Positions 15,001 to 20,716 are shown, counted from the first letter of the stretch. The stretch is DNA of 64,000 nucleotides from Saccharopolyspora elongata (GCF_004348985.1 NZ_SMKW01000004.1:124001-188000), one strand, 5' to 3'. Notes: generated by a model from the letters alone, not told the origin. Translations and numbers: made by a program.

Positions 15001-18000
15001 CGACTCGGTGCCGGACCGAGACGGCGACCTGGACCTGGTCGCACTGCACGCCGAGGCGGCGGGCCACGACCGGCCCGACCTGGTGGTCGCAGCATTGCTG
15101 GCATATGTGGCCTCGAATTCCGCGGTCTTGCCGGAAGTGCATTCGGTCACGGATCGCAAACTCGGACCGGACAACACGTGGTCGCCGTTGCGCCTGGGCG
15201 AACTCGCCCGATCCCGCTACACCGTGACCGGACCGTCGACGTGGGATTACCGCACGGGAGAACACCGGCGACCGGTCGAACTGGTGCCGCTGGACAGGTC
15301 GATGCCCCTGCGGTCGCACGGTATCGACCAGGCGGACCAGATCGAACCGGTCGGCATCCGCTTCGAGACATCGACCGAGCGGATCAAGAACCCGTCCGAT
15401 CTGGAACGGCTCGCCCGCGAACTGGCGGAGACCATCGTCGACGACCACGCGGACGGCGTCACGCCACCGATCGTCCGGGTCACCGGGTTCGTGAGCGCGG
15501 CGCAGGCCGAAGCGTCGCCGGAGCCTGCGAGCTACACGGGCCAGCGGCTGGCGCAGCTGGTGGCGAGCGACCTGCGTCGGCTGCTCGCCTCCGGGCTCGA
15601 AGAACTGGCCCCGGTAGGAACACAGCCGATCGACGCGAGCCGCATCGTGGACGAGGAGTACGTGACCGGGCAGGCGCTGCCCGGATCGACCGGACGCGGG
15701 GAAGCCGCCCAGGTCGTCGTCAGCGTCGTGCCGCAGCCGACGCCGCCCGTGCACGGCCGGGCTCACGATCTACCGCGAGTGGTCACCTCAGCCCACGAGG
15801 ACGCCCAGCAGCTCTCCGGAGCGCCAGGCGACGACCGAGGTGACCTGCCGGGAGGGCGGCGTCCGCGGGAAGAAGAAGCCGACGATGATCAGGCCCAGGG
15901 ACCGGCCCGCAAGAAGACCCGCAACAGGTGGAGTTCGGCGGAGTACGCCGCGGCGGTCCGCAGCCTGGGCGAGTGGACGCCGGCGTTCCCCGGCGAGAAC
16001 CGGCCGCTGCCGACGAAGAGGCGCAAGATCGACGTGGGAGGCCGGTCGGTGCCGATCGGGCAGCACCTGCACAACCTCCGGAAGGACCCGGAGCACAACC
16101 CGGACTTGCAGGTGCGGCCTGAGCTGTGGGAAGCGTTGCAGGAGGGCGGTTTCGGTTGGCTGCTGGTCAACAAGCGGCCCGTCGAAGCCGCTGCTCCCCG
16201 TATCGGCCGGAGCGCGAAGGACTACACCGCGGCGGTTCGGGCACTGGGTCGGTGGGCTCCGGCTTTCCCCGGGGAAGAGCGTCCGCTACCGGACGTGGAC
16301 CTGCACGTCGAGGTGGAGAACAGACTGGTTCCGCTCGGCGAGTACCTGTACGACCTCGCGGGCGATCCGGGCATCAAGGTGTCGCCCGGACTGCGACGCG
16401 TCTTGCAGGAGAGCGGTTTCGGCTGGTTGCTGCCTGATCGGCGCCCCGCCGCACCGCCGGTCGGCGGCAGGTGGAGTTCGGCGGAGTACGCCGCGGCGGT
16501 CCGCGGCCTGGGCGAGTGGACACCGTCGTCGCCCGACGAAATGCGACGACTTCCCAAGGAGAGCACCGAGATCGAGGTGGCAGGCAGGCTCGTGCCGATC
16601 GGTCGCCACCTGTTCCGCCTGCGCGCGGACCCCGCCGCGCGGGTGGGCCCCGAGTTGTGGGCGGCGTTGCTGGAAAGTGGTTTCGGGTGGCTGTTGGACA
16701 ATCGGCGCCCCGCGGATGCGCCTGTGGTCCGAAGCATGTGGAGTTGGAAGGATTACGCTGCGGCGCTTCGCGCGCTCGGTGAGTGGACTCCGGCGTTCCC
16801 CGGGGAGAATCGTTCACTACCGGAATGGGGCTTGGCCGTGGAGGTGGGGGACAGGCTGGTTCCGCTCGGTGAGCGCCTGTACGACATCGTGGGCGATCCG
16901 CGGTTGACGGTGCCCCGGGAGTTCCGAGACCTGTTGCGGGAAAGCGGGTACGGCTGGATTCTGGACATCAGGTCTCGAACCGCGGGGCCGACCGCTCACA
17001 ACAGGTGGAGTTCGGCGGATTACGCTGCGGCGGTCCGCGCGCTGGGCGAGTGGACTCCGGCCTTCCCCGGCGAGAACCGCAAGCTGCCCGAGCAGGATGC
17101 CGAGGTCGAGCTGGAGGGCAGGCTGCTACCCATCGGGGAGCACATGAACTCGCTCCGCAAGAACCCGCGCTTGCGGGTGGGGCCAGAAGAGTGGGAAGCG
17201 CTGCAAGAGCGGGGATACGGCTGGTTGCTCGTCGGCCGACTCACCTCCGGCACCCGCGGCGAAGCGTTGCCGGAGATCGTGGCTCCAGCCATCCACGACG
17301 GGGAGAGCTCCGGAGAAAGCGTCGCCGCTGCGGCCCTGGTCCAACTGGGCACGCGCGCCCTTCAAGGGCCGACGGACAAGCGCCGCCTCCCCAAGAAGGA
17401 CACGACGGTCGAGGTGGGCGACACGGTCGTACCCGTTGGGCAGATCCTGCACGATCTCCGCGACGATCAGAGCCGGCGGATGGGGCCCGTGCTCCGCGAA
17501 GCGCTGCGGCGGACCGGTTTCGGCGCGCTGCTCAACGGTCGCGAATCGGCGGAACTCCCGCTGCCGCAGGCGGAAAGCCTGGTGCGGAACGGGCTGCTGG
17601 CCGTCGACGTCCTCGACGACGGGGACTGCTTCCCGTACGCGCTGACCATCGCGGCGGGCTTGACCGACGAAGCGGGCTGGCCCCGCACGGCGTCATCGAT
17701 CCGCCGGCAGGTCGCGCAGGCGTTGCGGGACGACCTGCAAGCGCCGCCGCAAAGCCGACTGCTCTGGAGTGAGGGGCTCGACGCCGACGTGCAGAACCTG
17801 CCCACCGGCGACACGAGTCCTCAGCCAGGGCTTCCGGGCCCGACGGACGAGCAGCGCGAACGGTTCATCCAGCTGATCGCCACCGACGGCTCGTACCGCA
17901 ACATCGCGGGCGACCACTTCCCGGCGCTCGCGGCCCGCCTGTTCGGGCTCGATCTCCGCGTCCACAACCACGACGGCAGCACCACCCGGCTGGCGTACTC

Positions 18001-19030
18001 CGACGACGCGCGGCCGGTCCACCTCGTCCGGCTGGACGAGCAGCACCACGGTGTCGACCACTGGATGGGCACCTTGTCGGTGGCAGAACCGGGGGACCAG
18101 GCGCCGGTGCAGCAGGAGGTCCAGATCGGGGAACGCCAGGACCTGAAGCGGGGGTTGCGAATACGGGCCTGGGAGGTGCTCCTGCCTGACGATCCGCGCG
18201 GCGTTCGCCCCGCGCTCACCCGGTGGCGATCCCGGCTCGCGACCATCATCGATGCGCTCGCCGCGTTGCCCGCAGCGCAACCACTGATGAGGTCGCGGGA
18301 AAGGGGACGCGTCGAGGTGACCGGATACGGTCCGCTGGGTGCCGTGCACGCCGGCGCCGTGGCCGACTCGCTCAGAGCCTGGGCTTCGAGCTCTGTCCGC
18401 CCTCGAATCACGTCGCGAAGCGAGCAGTGGCTGCAGGATGGTCCGACCGGAGTAAGCCCGCGCAGATGGAACCTGCACCGCGTCCAGGTCGTGCTCCGAA
18501 TTCCCGCCCCGACGTCCCAATTCAGCGTAAGTGCTCCGAGCGGAGCCGCCCCGGCGTCCCCGGCGTCCCCGGCGTCCCCGGTGTCCCCGGCGTTGCCGTC
18601 GCGGCCGGACGGGCAGCACTTGCCGCGCTCCGGCCCCGTGACAGCGGCGCACGACAACTGGCTGGAACGGCTTCTTCAGGGCCATCACTCACCCGACGAG
18701 GACGATCTGTTCGGGGACGATCTGGCTGACGAGGACGATCTGTTCGGCGACGACCTGCTCGACGACGATCCGCCTGCGGAGACGGCGGAGGAGAGCCAGG
18801 ACCGGCAGGGCGACGACGTGGTCGCCAGGTGGTCGGCGGGGTTGTCGCGGCCTGCGGACGCCTTGGACACCGCAGGGTGGGATCCGGAGGCATGGGCGGC
18901 CGCGATCCAGCACGATCTCGAACGATTGCAGGCCCAGGGCGACACCCAGTCCCTTGAGGCGATGAACCTGTTGCTGCAGGACCTGTTCCGCGATCCCGGC
19001 GAGCCACCGCCCTGGCAGCCACCGCAGTAG
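2..19030 (+). CDS. giant multidomain protein, 5' end outside window; caspase-like units plus OTU protease
   Basis: The frame is open from base 2; GTG 44 is only the first possible start, so the N-terminus is probably missing. Residues are numbered from GTG 44. Three caspase/CHAT-like His/Cys units are visible: His352 (ATHG) with Cys413 (LLVCHA), His3625 (FHGT) with Cys3672 (VSCSTA), and His4821 (WHAN) with Cys4868 (MACSAG). Residues ~940-1120 are a charged coiled coil. Blocks ~1410-2350 and ~2373-3306 are duplicates, with a partial third near 4050-4530. OmpA-like units (e.g. RITITGH, VTGF) recur about seven times. Six helicase-associated-like repeats span ~5294-5836. An OTU-type domain follows (DDGDC, Cys5862; DHW, His6006), then an acidic tail. 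No transmembrane segment was noticed. It resembles giant actinobacterial 'lonely Cys' proteins of polymorphic-toxin type linked to type VII secretion; substrate and role are unknown. Confidence 0.85.
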   Translation, partial: ALNQRPGSSPGKPSVTIDPATVEGPVTVLAIPSTGREIILRRDATPPSTDGSPDVVLADYLTAHARLRAARGLGRDLVSLVVAAPEPGGRPDTALSIEDDSEDVDIRTALADFERAEHDLHESGYRPANTSGAFSSDGVVPDISGGSGVARDGRPRHWPEDIGDTRAWLAIAERLHDVPAPEQAAERAGRIVAIYHGERVIDYHNPTEHDLVYAHIVNLVAHQLTLDADSASPERNAVQLAIYLRGAFGPLNINRDESGPAQYATPEQEVLPALDADGELSYFATGQLRRRPLIDSSGRVLGVGFARADDGATEGFQRLLQSPGKPYYVARASDTKEPVSDEHLLSVPAPQLKTHDWGEVFAVATHGSPPGDRFRLAEIMVGEGDEPTAQRKVGVRGAVLAKAVLSTPEFQAVAGLGGLSTINLLVCHAARDRDSGVAADFYRTVRSLFPQVVVNASTHTVGDLSYAGGGHALLESAGGLVITFGGSSPGQSPTLQDVLHAMVTWRSKHEDLRKHYAAELPLFNVVDRAVKMHDALLPDLRDDGVLNLLRVQEQVKAEVAASGNNSLSWVAAMLSLRRTAALRPPHTLVYGQVDPETGRAVSVAIPRSAARFLKVGSSSRRPDGHLVADVQWELKGIATEREHNPTLDAVLGELRAWGALHEDMRKLYAAELPLHSVVDRAFTTYHALLPGLRENGVLNLVDMHELVAGGAAAGHTDLVWAAVLTALRGTSGVQPLSAVVVGRVAPDTGLYVQAEVPGGAAELLEIGPAELDANGYGLAPASWASRAESAAASGQEGPVGAESLGEPGNEHQDSSAVAVSSAAFDSVRRPSPGLLDEALVLLRDEDVVPNLAKQRDGFPATADEAWANYKDAYALLRESYGLPADTADPGFGGVTSDWTGPSVVLGFRRADAEARRWGFDPANPADVEEHLAAEAREAGIEPEPVDGEALSAAQAALDANESWRERESEAEQAQRALEAQEADRAPLDEALRSAEADLERARAARVAAADSLTDAENHHQDRMAALADAEADIDRRFKETADLDPATLDDLARELDQVRAERSESAAELATARAEVEEADAHVDRLRARVDQAARDLAPSQDRIADLVAEVEDTRRSAEGAHAAWRNAELDLQRQISDRAGTSTVDFDVPPDGNEVRSPSGFVVPPERIEALRETYKWERTAFDDLPSEQRAALITEASDEVAHVAQLPKFDETAYTSADRNYQALYGLVVRSVAAKSLALRKGEPESATSMTEIAREIARTLGIRRTSGGMPPGRGRRPDAAPPGIAPVEVVFASGVMRLREQPADLQRVRELAREVAEAAIRAAGAGRPLPRITITGHFAPTPGNAAAESMRSRFKDVEKEFRKELERELGDRSRHGVSAKDIAIRDHASQSGAGLADPRRTVRIDVEELPAVVPSTSTYRPWSGEAWTRAQIVYSERAAEFESRLARVLSGLDSVNREMGKLVRLVWDDVPPRQRHLLAGGRKNQPGAVPLTVEHLEAVVRNGNIRERMWLLMRRTRLVNELGDSVSSVPHRLQEKAQHQQNDRYDELVSILGDRTLSPRVRNAALQELDKITGDRPRADEVFPPLSEAERSVGVLLPDGTLNWHAARLAKPVMLGTADDQTSLHRLGQRSGALVWTGTSGTSLRMAQIIEQVAARANVSVDFGLLRLARLATSFPMGAHTFHETMRGFGFARPELEYRDNWGRYRTLHPLSEDFLRRNVAVGGKFPDEYAMEVLDWAQMREITTRPAVTWLSGTDDLGGEHRFTAEQVRSMEVPAADGSMVGLSFGDWRSAGTAVDWAASEGLHRTLRLAPGATPARPGRWADIASPWTYGSFADTRPFVVDLRGYDGHVSIPGQHEDLRVAISPGTLASAVLGSGAFRRALADTGAPLDSIVLLVDEGMGGTDSPSPAAAFAKATRRAGYELSVWVPTTGVALSSRRSPLGLLPPAAVIRGGGEWMHTGRPADIYQVMAELADPGTVELPEHLRPVVRSVRDAVDALWTTVRETGNLDLTSISWGPGRAASFRWTALIGHLSADPEFRRAVRWMTDMGRDANGNWRAVRLPDAARVHIVVQGKGFWRRDDHDEVMSVTRPARLLEPGQPETTQVNFAGFIAQPVNATFQYEGGTGYEVRPSQELSALAEWLLEATIELGVDGYHPPAASITAYGNASTSAERAGEWWAGLVQEHLRKLIAQSARRFAMDGNLPTINVWQMVPTSGITGGQVTSTQAWATVSASVAPQPPREQLSEGSYPAVDPRLTRQWDHTFQRARRAVDALPQHMRDHVLSSAAGIMAPRHQAPPVARTELSPNEAAYRWLYDQMLYVVADQVSLSVAHGQHPWQGRAGAVSEELRGIFRTQRTRGAPGAGRRSEADLGSPDAGPSTAASDWDLARIRYSEAAQVYERRLAAHLATLPAVNAELGKIAGLIWTTTPERDRARLLRGGSPLLPGSGPRTIEHLRAVVESGNIRERVLLLLNRARVFAYFGESTTRLPGRAIENAQRPIDAGYQEYLNILGDPELDPETRAQRLARVDRAFLDSRIHPDDVEPPLSAAERSLALGPDGYLNWQIGFLLKPIRMKESLQQTGQRTGALVWTGTSGTTDFIVQVVAQIAAKAGVPVDFGLLRLALLAVLIQTGGHTFHEVMRGAMFARPELDYHDDWRRYRSLAPLTEQELREHVAVDGKFPDEHLLESLDLPDVPEAGPSKPPVGDIGRHLSGTDESGAEVGFLAHDVVSAELAGVDGSTRGMTFGGAPEIRQAADWISSTGADRTIVLPADSVPDRGSGSRSEPSPWTYAGFDPIRTFVVDLRGVNGSVEVRTGAGSRRIRLGLESMPLVVLGSAVFQRARTEAADAIKAVVLLLEPGGPDSATVAAVFAEGFRRAGTPLTVYVPSTGVVLSGPDLPFGNLPPAAVVVDGGSWVSAGEPTDLDVVLSALVSQESEPSGDLGNVVRSTRKMVEGLTWRLGRNGGALDLAAVDHFNAPTEDRSARLAWTATLMYLAARPDVVAAVGAVIDRSPQSGRWVPVRLPEAAEARLEFTGKGNWKASSNGSQPGASRPARLLPPGEHRSAAAIPGGYAKPQTTVRFLGTEVRVSRELNNLATWIAQAALELATDGHARLRVEIEGTGHGSLGRRQTSGVETGMKRATAVRDYLRERIEDELVAFGPPAGTVHRPVDLGLLLPTDALSGRYVPEAGEPVGATVSVRVVAADDPATVPRRSTVDYPAVDPAVEERWADSFALAKAAVDAEPDRQDLIGLAGRIVAERHQAPPHFVETAPVYHRVLTGITYLVANRLRLDAQRPATERLANARAVSEELRTAFGSRRVSGATGGARLDDVAESETALSAPDQAHPEERDGLASAAVAARPAIRAKVDVIDMFRTAAPLNQVRTDDPRGPVRLDVRRMEVRPEAWVREFTLRLSAEFDAQISQEQRGVFWSRLASGVEDMFNKRTRLPASGDQVRVQLIPVEKRDDAHAHVSVHPDGAVGSADRTAWRLDERRHVLAQHVADLLGAFDHTAAEPWSGASLTSQQVAALEDLEVEGGLKGLRLDDVQIDEDQTWVSGRDAVRTTRRFAVDHVARTPVLRDGELVGTLFTQVPWTREWISLRQRSTALFLRESASRREMQARLAGLDDDSTLVFAFHGTPDAGSIEVDGIGKVHVEAQAFADTLVASGMLRDLADGALVVLVSCSTAGHRMGGFAHDVAMLLHARNLKARVVGSTRVMELWPPRRGLLDGRTPSLVVADGGHLNVYGDATAADDRLVVTELVAALNMGWRYAASDPAPAGQVVRLTSRHATLDLLGSTVDGLRRRLHEGHGNLDLTSLNEELSGRHERPDVLVAAALVYLVTHRLDFPPFRSVTGQVSRGQRSLWQQLPLSELAPPSSPAHDEDEFVHDGSTVPTHVYFDENGQLTPESESVLDLRASTLAELVMRLVGAGRPLPAAGVTGFSWTASKAPADVEMAKLDGEVRAHQVRGLLMQKVADHLETLPPRGIRLVDVNKLVPGTLVSGELEAAPGRPGRERRVTITIEFPSAGPEAPSADSAGPTTFADVPADELLVADEATESVAETGATTFPEVAVTLVGTADGRHHEFQVGDVRFRQVTGEDQRIGGVAFGDETSAAQLAAWLDSGGLDRTIVVGRVDGGLAPKLDMPSPWTYSMATGSRAFVVDLRGWDGELSVEIDGRIESVEVDMQTLARAVVKSPALARASAEPGAPLRAIVLLLDEGSSEAALFADAAADEGLRATIYAASAKFEPSTGAPGSALPPAAVITDNNWQFFGAVSDLEAVAVALARPQTGEGRADLARVIDIARTIAKRSRELVVGSGVLDLAKVDRELGRTGLSESEAELAYSAALLYLSAQAGLRAVVRAVADRWRHDSGWIEVPLSGMARSLLKITGKGEWTNRLTRTARLVPWGAQGVTRVDLAAFAHPAVTLPSDAGTEGASRHLGALARWVAETAHELGGTAHPVVTVVGRGADADSGKRSAEETADHLRALLDANLSALGDTAPISAQRIVPAAEISGQVEGDGERGVVVTVRVVDRSLAALERGFGAVARPRADVEVVTDAEIDVVRAHAPVNEFREPSPGTGNPNHHRVRRIEVRPGVWVREFALKLFMDVAPGATRGDEQRFWATLLATVAEHFNQGVELPASGDQLRLKVARADDVGAADFRVPLEAPGSTARPKRDRWRADDSPSVLTQRLLSLLGVSRAAAGSPISVDLTWSNLLELDLQHPRDALRSLANRDIPADSDAHFLNVRDYAARDRRITAQQLVSRPLTFRGQVVGASFTGNARSVPEGTAWVGSRERANAVFLQEFGRTGRYLPIRLPGLDSTDARILMWHANPREGTFYADGIGDVVIDGATSAQVARSVDAVRSQPAGGLVLLMACSAGALPGAGGFAHDFEAAFAPGSGRRVVAGSSLVAVARGMGLARDGAPLMFVQDGGHFNMFGTATTEDDDAVVVELVSALLADWQYAPSGNRDAGAKIPLHDRAATVDLMRGIVGGLLDSVPDRDGDLDLVALHAEAAGHDRPDLVVAALLAYVASNSAVLPEVHSVTDRKLGPDNTWSPLRLGELARSRYTVTGPSTWDYRTGEHRRPVELVPLDRSMPLRSHGIDQADQIEPVGIRFETSTERIKNPSDLERLARELAETIVDDHADGVTPPIVRVTGFVSAAQAEASPEPASYTGQRLAQLVASDLRRLLASGLEELAPVGTQPIDASRIVDEEYVTGQALPGSTGRGEAAQVVVSVVPQPTPPVHGRAHDLPRVVTSAHEDAQQLSGAPGDDRGDLPGGRRPREEEADDDQAQGPARKKTRNRWSSAEYAAAVRSLGEWTPAFPGENRPLPTKRRKIDVGGRSVPIGQHLHNLRKDPEHNPDLQVRPELWEALQEGGFGWLLVNKRPVEAAAPRIGRSAKDYTAAVRALGRWAPAFPGEERPLPDVDLHVEVENRLVPLGEYLYDLAGDPGIKVSPGLRRVLQESGFGWLLPDRRPAAPPVGGRWSSAEYAAAVRGLGEWTPSSPDEMRRLPKESTEIEVAGRLVPIGRHLFRLRADPAARVGPELWAALLESGFGWLLDNRRPADAPVVRSMWSWKDYAAALRALGEWTPAFPGENRSLPEWGLAVEVGDRLVPLGERLYDIVGDPRLTVPREFRDLLRESGYGWILDIRSRTAGPTAHNRWSSADYAAAVRALGEWTPAFPGENRKLPEQDAEVELEGRLLPIGEHMNSLRKNPRLRVGPEEWEALQERGYGWLLVGRLTSGTRGEALPEIVAPAIHDGESSGESVAAAALVQLGTRALQGPTDKRRLPKKDTTVEVGDTVVPVGQILHDLRDDQSRRMGPVLREALRRTGFGALLNGRESAELPLPQAESLVRNGLLAVDVLDDGDCFPYALTIAAGLTDEAGWPRTASSIRRQVAQALRDDLQAPPQSRLLWSEGLDADVQNLPTGDTSPQPGLPGPTDEQRERFIQLIATDGSYRNIAGDHFPALAARLFGLDLRVHNHDGSTTRLAYSDDARPVHLVRLDEQHHGVDHWMGTLSVAEPGDQAPVQQEVQIGERQDLKRGLRIRAWEVLLPDDPRGVRPALTRWRSRLATIIDALAALPAAQPLMRSRERGRVEVTGYGPLGAVHAGAVADSLRAWASSSVRPRITSRSEQWLQDGPTGVSPRRWNLHRVQVVLRIPAPTSQFSVSAPSGAAPASPASPASPVSPALPSRPDGQHLPRSGPVTAAHDNWLERLLQGHHSPDEDDLFGDDLADEDDLFGDDLLDDDPPAETAEESQDRQGDDVVARWSAGLSRPADALDTAGWDPEAWAAAIQHDLERLQAQGDTQSLEAMNLLLQDLFRDPGEPPPWQPPQ
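4270..9960 (+). repeat. two ~2.8-kb in-frame duplicated blocks inside the giant gene
   Basis: Block 1 (about 4270-7090) and block 2 (about 7160-9960) encode the same order of elements. These are a YSE...ERRLA-type helical start, NIRER, LVWTGTSGT, VDFGLLRLA, HTFHE.MRG, GKFPDE, SPWTY, VDLRG, LPPAAV and a closing OmpA-like unit. A third partial copy (about 12200-13640) lacks the first half. The proteins are clearly homologous but diverged, so the duplication is not recent. Confidence 0.8.
15922..17550 (+). repeat. six ~85-codon repeats resembling helicase-associated domains
   Basis: The units start near 15922, 16207, 16470, 16730, 17003 and 17318. Each reads (R)WSSAEYAAAVR-LGEWTPAFPGE, then a valine-rich strand, a VP(I/L)G.(H/Y)L motif and a closing (S/G)GFGWLL. 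The sixth is degenerate: it has lost the first Trp and ends GFGALL. The Trp-LG-Trp and GFGW spacing resembles the Pfam helicase-associated (HA) domain, although no helicase motor is present in this protein. Confidence 0.75.
18551..18590 (+). repeat. 9-bp tandem repeat encoding Ala-Ser-Pro
   Basis: The 9-mer CCGGCGTCC is tandemly repeated about four times, with one GTGTCC variant. It encodes an Ser/Ala-Pro linker between the last OmpA-like unit and the acidic tail of the giant protein. Such repeats are prone to slippage in whole codons, so linker length may differ between strains. Confidence 0.8.
18694..18759 (+). repeat. 33-bp direct repeat encoding an acidic DEDDLFGDDL motif
   Basis: Two consecutive 33-base units (18694-18726 and 18727-18759) encode DEDDLFGDDLA and DEDDLFGDDLL. 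They form a strongly acidic segment near the C-terminus of the giant protein, just before a ~75-residue mostly helical tail. Function is unknown; it could be a partner-binding or targeting motif. Confidence 0.85.
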
Positions 19031-19082
19031 AAGGCTTGCGGGAAGTGAAACCTGCAATGGACTACGACGAGAAGAGCTCGAC

Positions 19083-19682
19083 ATGACGACACCGGCAAAC
19101 GACGACCGGTCCGCCGAGGATCAGTGGGTGTTCCTGATCGACCCCGCCTGGCAGGCGCAGTTCGCCGAGAACGCCCGGGAAGGCGACGCGACGGACGAGG
19201 CGTCCGACGGCCCGGCGGAGCAGGAGGTCCAGGGGCCGCCGCTCGAAGCGGTCGTCGGCGGGTGGCTGGTGACCGCGGACGGCACGGTCGGGAGGTTTCG
19301 CGCGAACCCCGACTACGTGCCGTCCCAGCCGGGATCGCCGACCGACCCGGTGGACGCGACGCTCCAGCTCCTGGTGCGCGGCGAGGTCGACTCGGACGGG
19401 TTGTTCGCCGTGCTGAAGGAGAGTGTGTTCGACGTGGCGCTCGACGAGGCCGGACGGCCCATCATCGCGCCGTCCCCGGACGACGTGCCGTCGCTGCTGG
19501 TGTCCACCGCCCCCGCGCAGCGGCACCGGGTGAACGCCGACGACTGGCGCGCCGAGGTCACCGCGGTGGAGCTCAGCGACCTGCTGCAGGAGCACCAGGT
19601 GGACGTGCTGTTCAATCCCGGCGGGCCCGCGTCGGTGCGGCTGGTCGGCGAGATGTTCACCGAGTACGTCACGGCGGAATGA
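19083..19682 (+). CDS. SseB-like type VII secretion system-associated protein
   Basis: A 199-residue soluble, acidic protein whose ATG sits behind a GAGAAGAG Shine-Dalgarno-like stretch, 52 bases after the giant gene's stop. The N-terminal WVFLIDPAW and the central PPLEAVVGGW, GTVGRFR.NPDYVPS and DATLQLLVRGE segments match what I recall of proteins annotated 'type VII secretion system-associated protein', which contain an SseB-like fold. No signal peptide or membrane segment is seen. Its position directly downstream of the giant gene suggests it is co-transcribed and serves as a chaperone, adaptor or immunity-type partner. That role is inferred from position; the family assignment is from memory of motif patterns. 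Confidence 0.65.
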   Translation: MTTPANDDRSAEDQWVFLIDPAWQAQFAENAREGDATDEASDGPAEQEVQGPPLEAVVGGWLVTADGTVGRFRANPDYVPSQPGSPTDPVDATLQLLVRGEVDSDGLFAVLKESVFDVALDEAGRPIIAPSPDDVPSLLVSTAPAQRHRVNADDWRAEVTAVELSDLLQEHQVDVLFNPGGPASVRLVGEMFTEYVTAE

Positions 19683-19786
19683 CGCACCGTATACGCGACG
19701 TATGCGCATCGCCGCCTGTCGTCGACGAAACATCCATCCGCCCTGGATAGCGTGGGCCCGAGAGAACCGAATCCCGAAGGAAACCG

Positions 19787-20218
19787 ATGAAGCCCTTCCC
19801 GACCTGGGACGAGAACTCCGACATGCTGCTGGTCCGCACCGACTTCAGCGACGACGCCGTGTGGCGGTCCGTGCTGAGCCGGATGCAGGGCCCGACGCCG
19901 GAGGACGAGGACGAGTTCACCGCCGAGTACCTGATCGTCGACGACCCCGCCTACGCCGGGCTCACGAAGGAGCAGATCTACGAGCTGACCGACCCCGAAC
20001 GCGGGGAGATCTTCGTCGTCGACAAGACCACCATCACTGACCCCGAGCATCCGGTGTGGATCGTCAGCGTCAGCGACGAGAACGAGCGCATCGACTTCCG
20101 GTGCCTGCCCGAGGAGGCCATCGGCATCGAGAACAACCTGTCGATGGCGAACATGGAGCTGGAGGAGTTCCACGAGGCCGCCGATTCCGACGGGGTCTTC
20201 CGCGGTTTCAAGGACTGA
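19787..20218 (+). CDS. DUF6924-like small acidic protein
   Basis: A 143-residue, strongly acidic cytoplasmic protein. The ATG follows GAAGGAAA by a short spacer. The LLVRTDFSDDAVWRSVL N-terminus, the central YLIVDDP..AGLT and the closing FRGFKD resemble DUF6924 proteins, which have no established function. A TAGCGT hexamer near 19755 could be a -10 for its own promoter, in the 104-base gap after the preceding gene. Because small acidic proteins often follow toxin-like giants, an immunity or accessory role is possible, but nothing in the sequence proves it. Confidence 0.6.
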   Translation: MKPFPTWDENSDMLLVRTDFSDDAVWRSVLSRMQGPTPEDEDEFTAEYLIVDDPAYAGLTKEQIYELTDPERGEIFVVDKTTITDPEHPVWIVSVSDENERIDFRCLPEEAIGIENNLSMANMELEEFHEAADSDGVFRGFKD

Positions 20219-20256
20219 ACCCCAGACCGCCTGCTCGTCCCGCATGGAGGCAGACC

Positions 20257-20712
20257 ATGTCCACATCCACCGGTATGCCCGCCGATCCGGCGGCGAGCCA
20301 CCGGGCCATCGAGAACCTGATCGCGCGTTACGCGGAGCTCGTGGACGACGGGGACTTCGCCGGGCTCGGCATGCTGCTGGCCGATGCCACCTTCTCGGGA
20401 AGCCGAGCGGAGGTGAGCGGTAGCGAAGCGATCGAGAAGATGTTGCAGGACACCGTGATCGTCTACGACGACGGCACGCCGAGGACTCAGCACGTCGTGT
20501 CCAACATCGCGATCGAGGTCGACGAGCGGGCGGGCACGGCGGTCTCGCGCTCGTACGTGACCGTGTTGCAGGCACTTCCCGATCTGCCGTTGCAACCCAT
20601 TGCGGCCGGCCGGTACCACGATCGCTTCGTGCGTCGTGACGGGCGATGGCGGTTCGCGGAGCGATGTGTCCGCATCCACTTCGTCGGCGATGTGAGCCGT
20701 CATCTGCGCTAG
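20257..20712 (+). CDS. SnoaL-like (NTF2-fold) protein
   Basis: A 151-residue protein. The start is ATG 20257 because GGAGG (20246-20250) lies six bases upstream; the longer frame from 20056 overlaps the preceding gene. The pattern IENLIARYAELVDDGDFAGL, then DATFSG, HVVSNIAIEVDE and a final YHDRFVRRDGRWRF is typical of the SnoaL/NTF2-like superfamily. That group includes polyketide cyclases, small isomerases and the beta subunits of ring-hydroxylating dioxygenases. The substrate cannot be assigned. It ends five bases before the stop of the convergent esterase gene. Confidence 0.8.
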   Translation: MSTSTGMPADPAASHRAIENLIARYAELVDDGDFAGLGMLLADATFSGSRAEVSGSEAIEKMLQDTVIVYDDGTPRTQHVVSNIAIEVDERAGTAVSRSYVTVLQALPDLPLQPIAAGRYHDRFVRRDGRWRFAERCVRIHFVGDVSRHLR

Positions 20713-20716
20713 GCCG

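Noticed and set aside
20056-20712. Longer start for the SnoaL-like gene.
   Set aside because: It overlaps the preceding gene; GGAGG before ATG 20257 and the family length support the shorter start.
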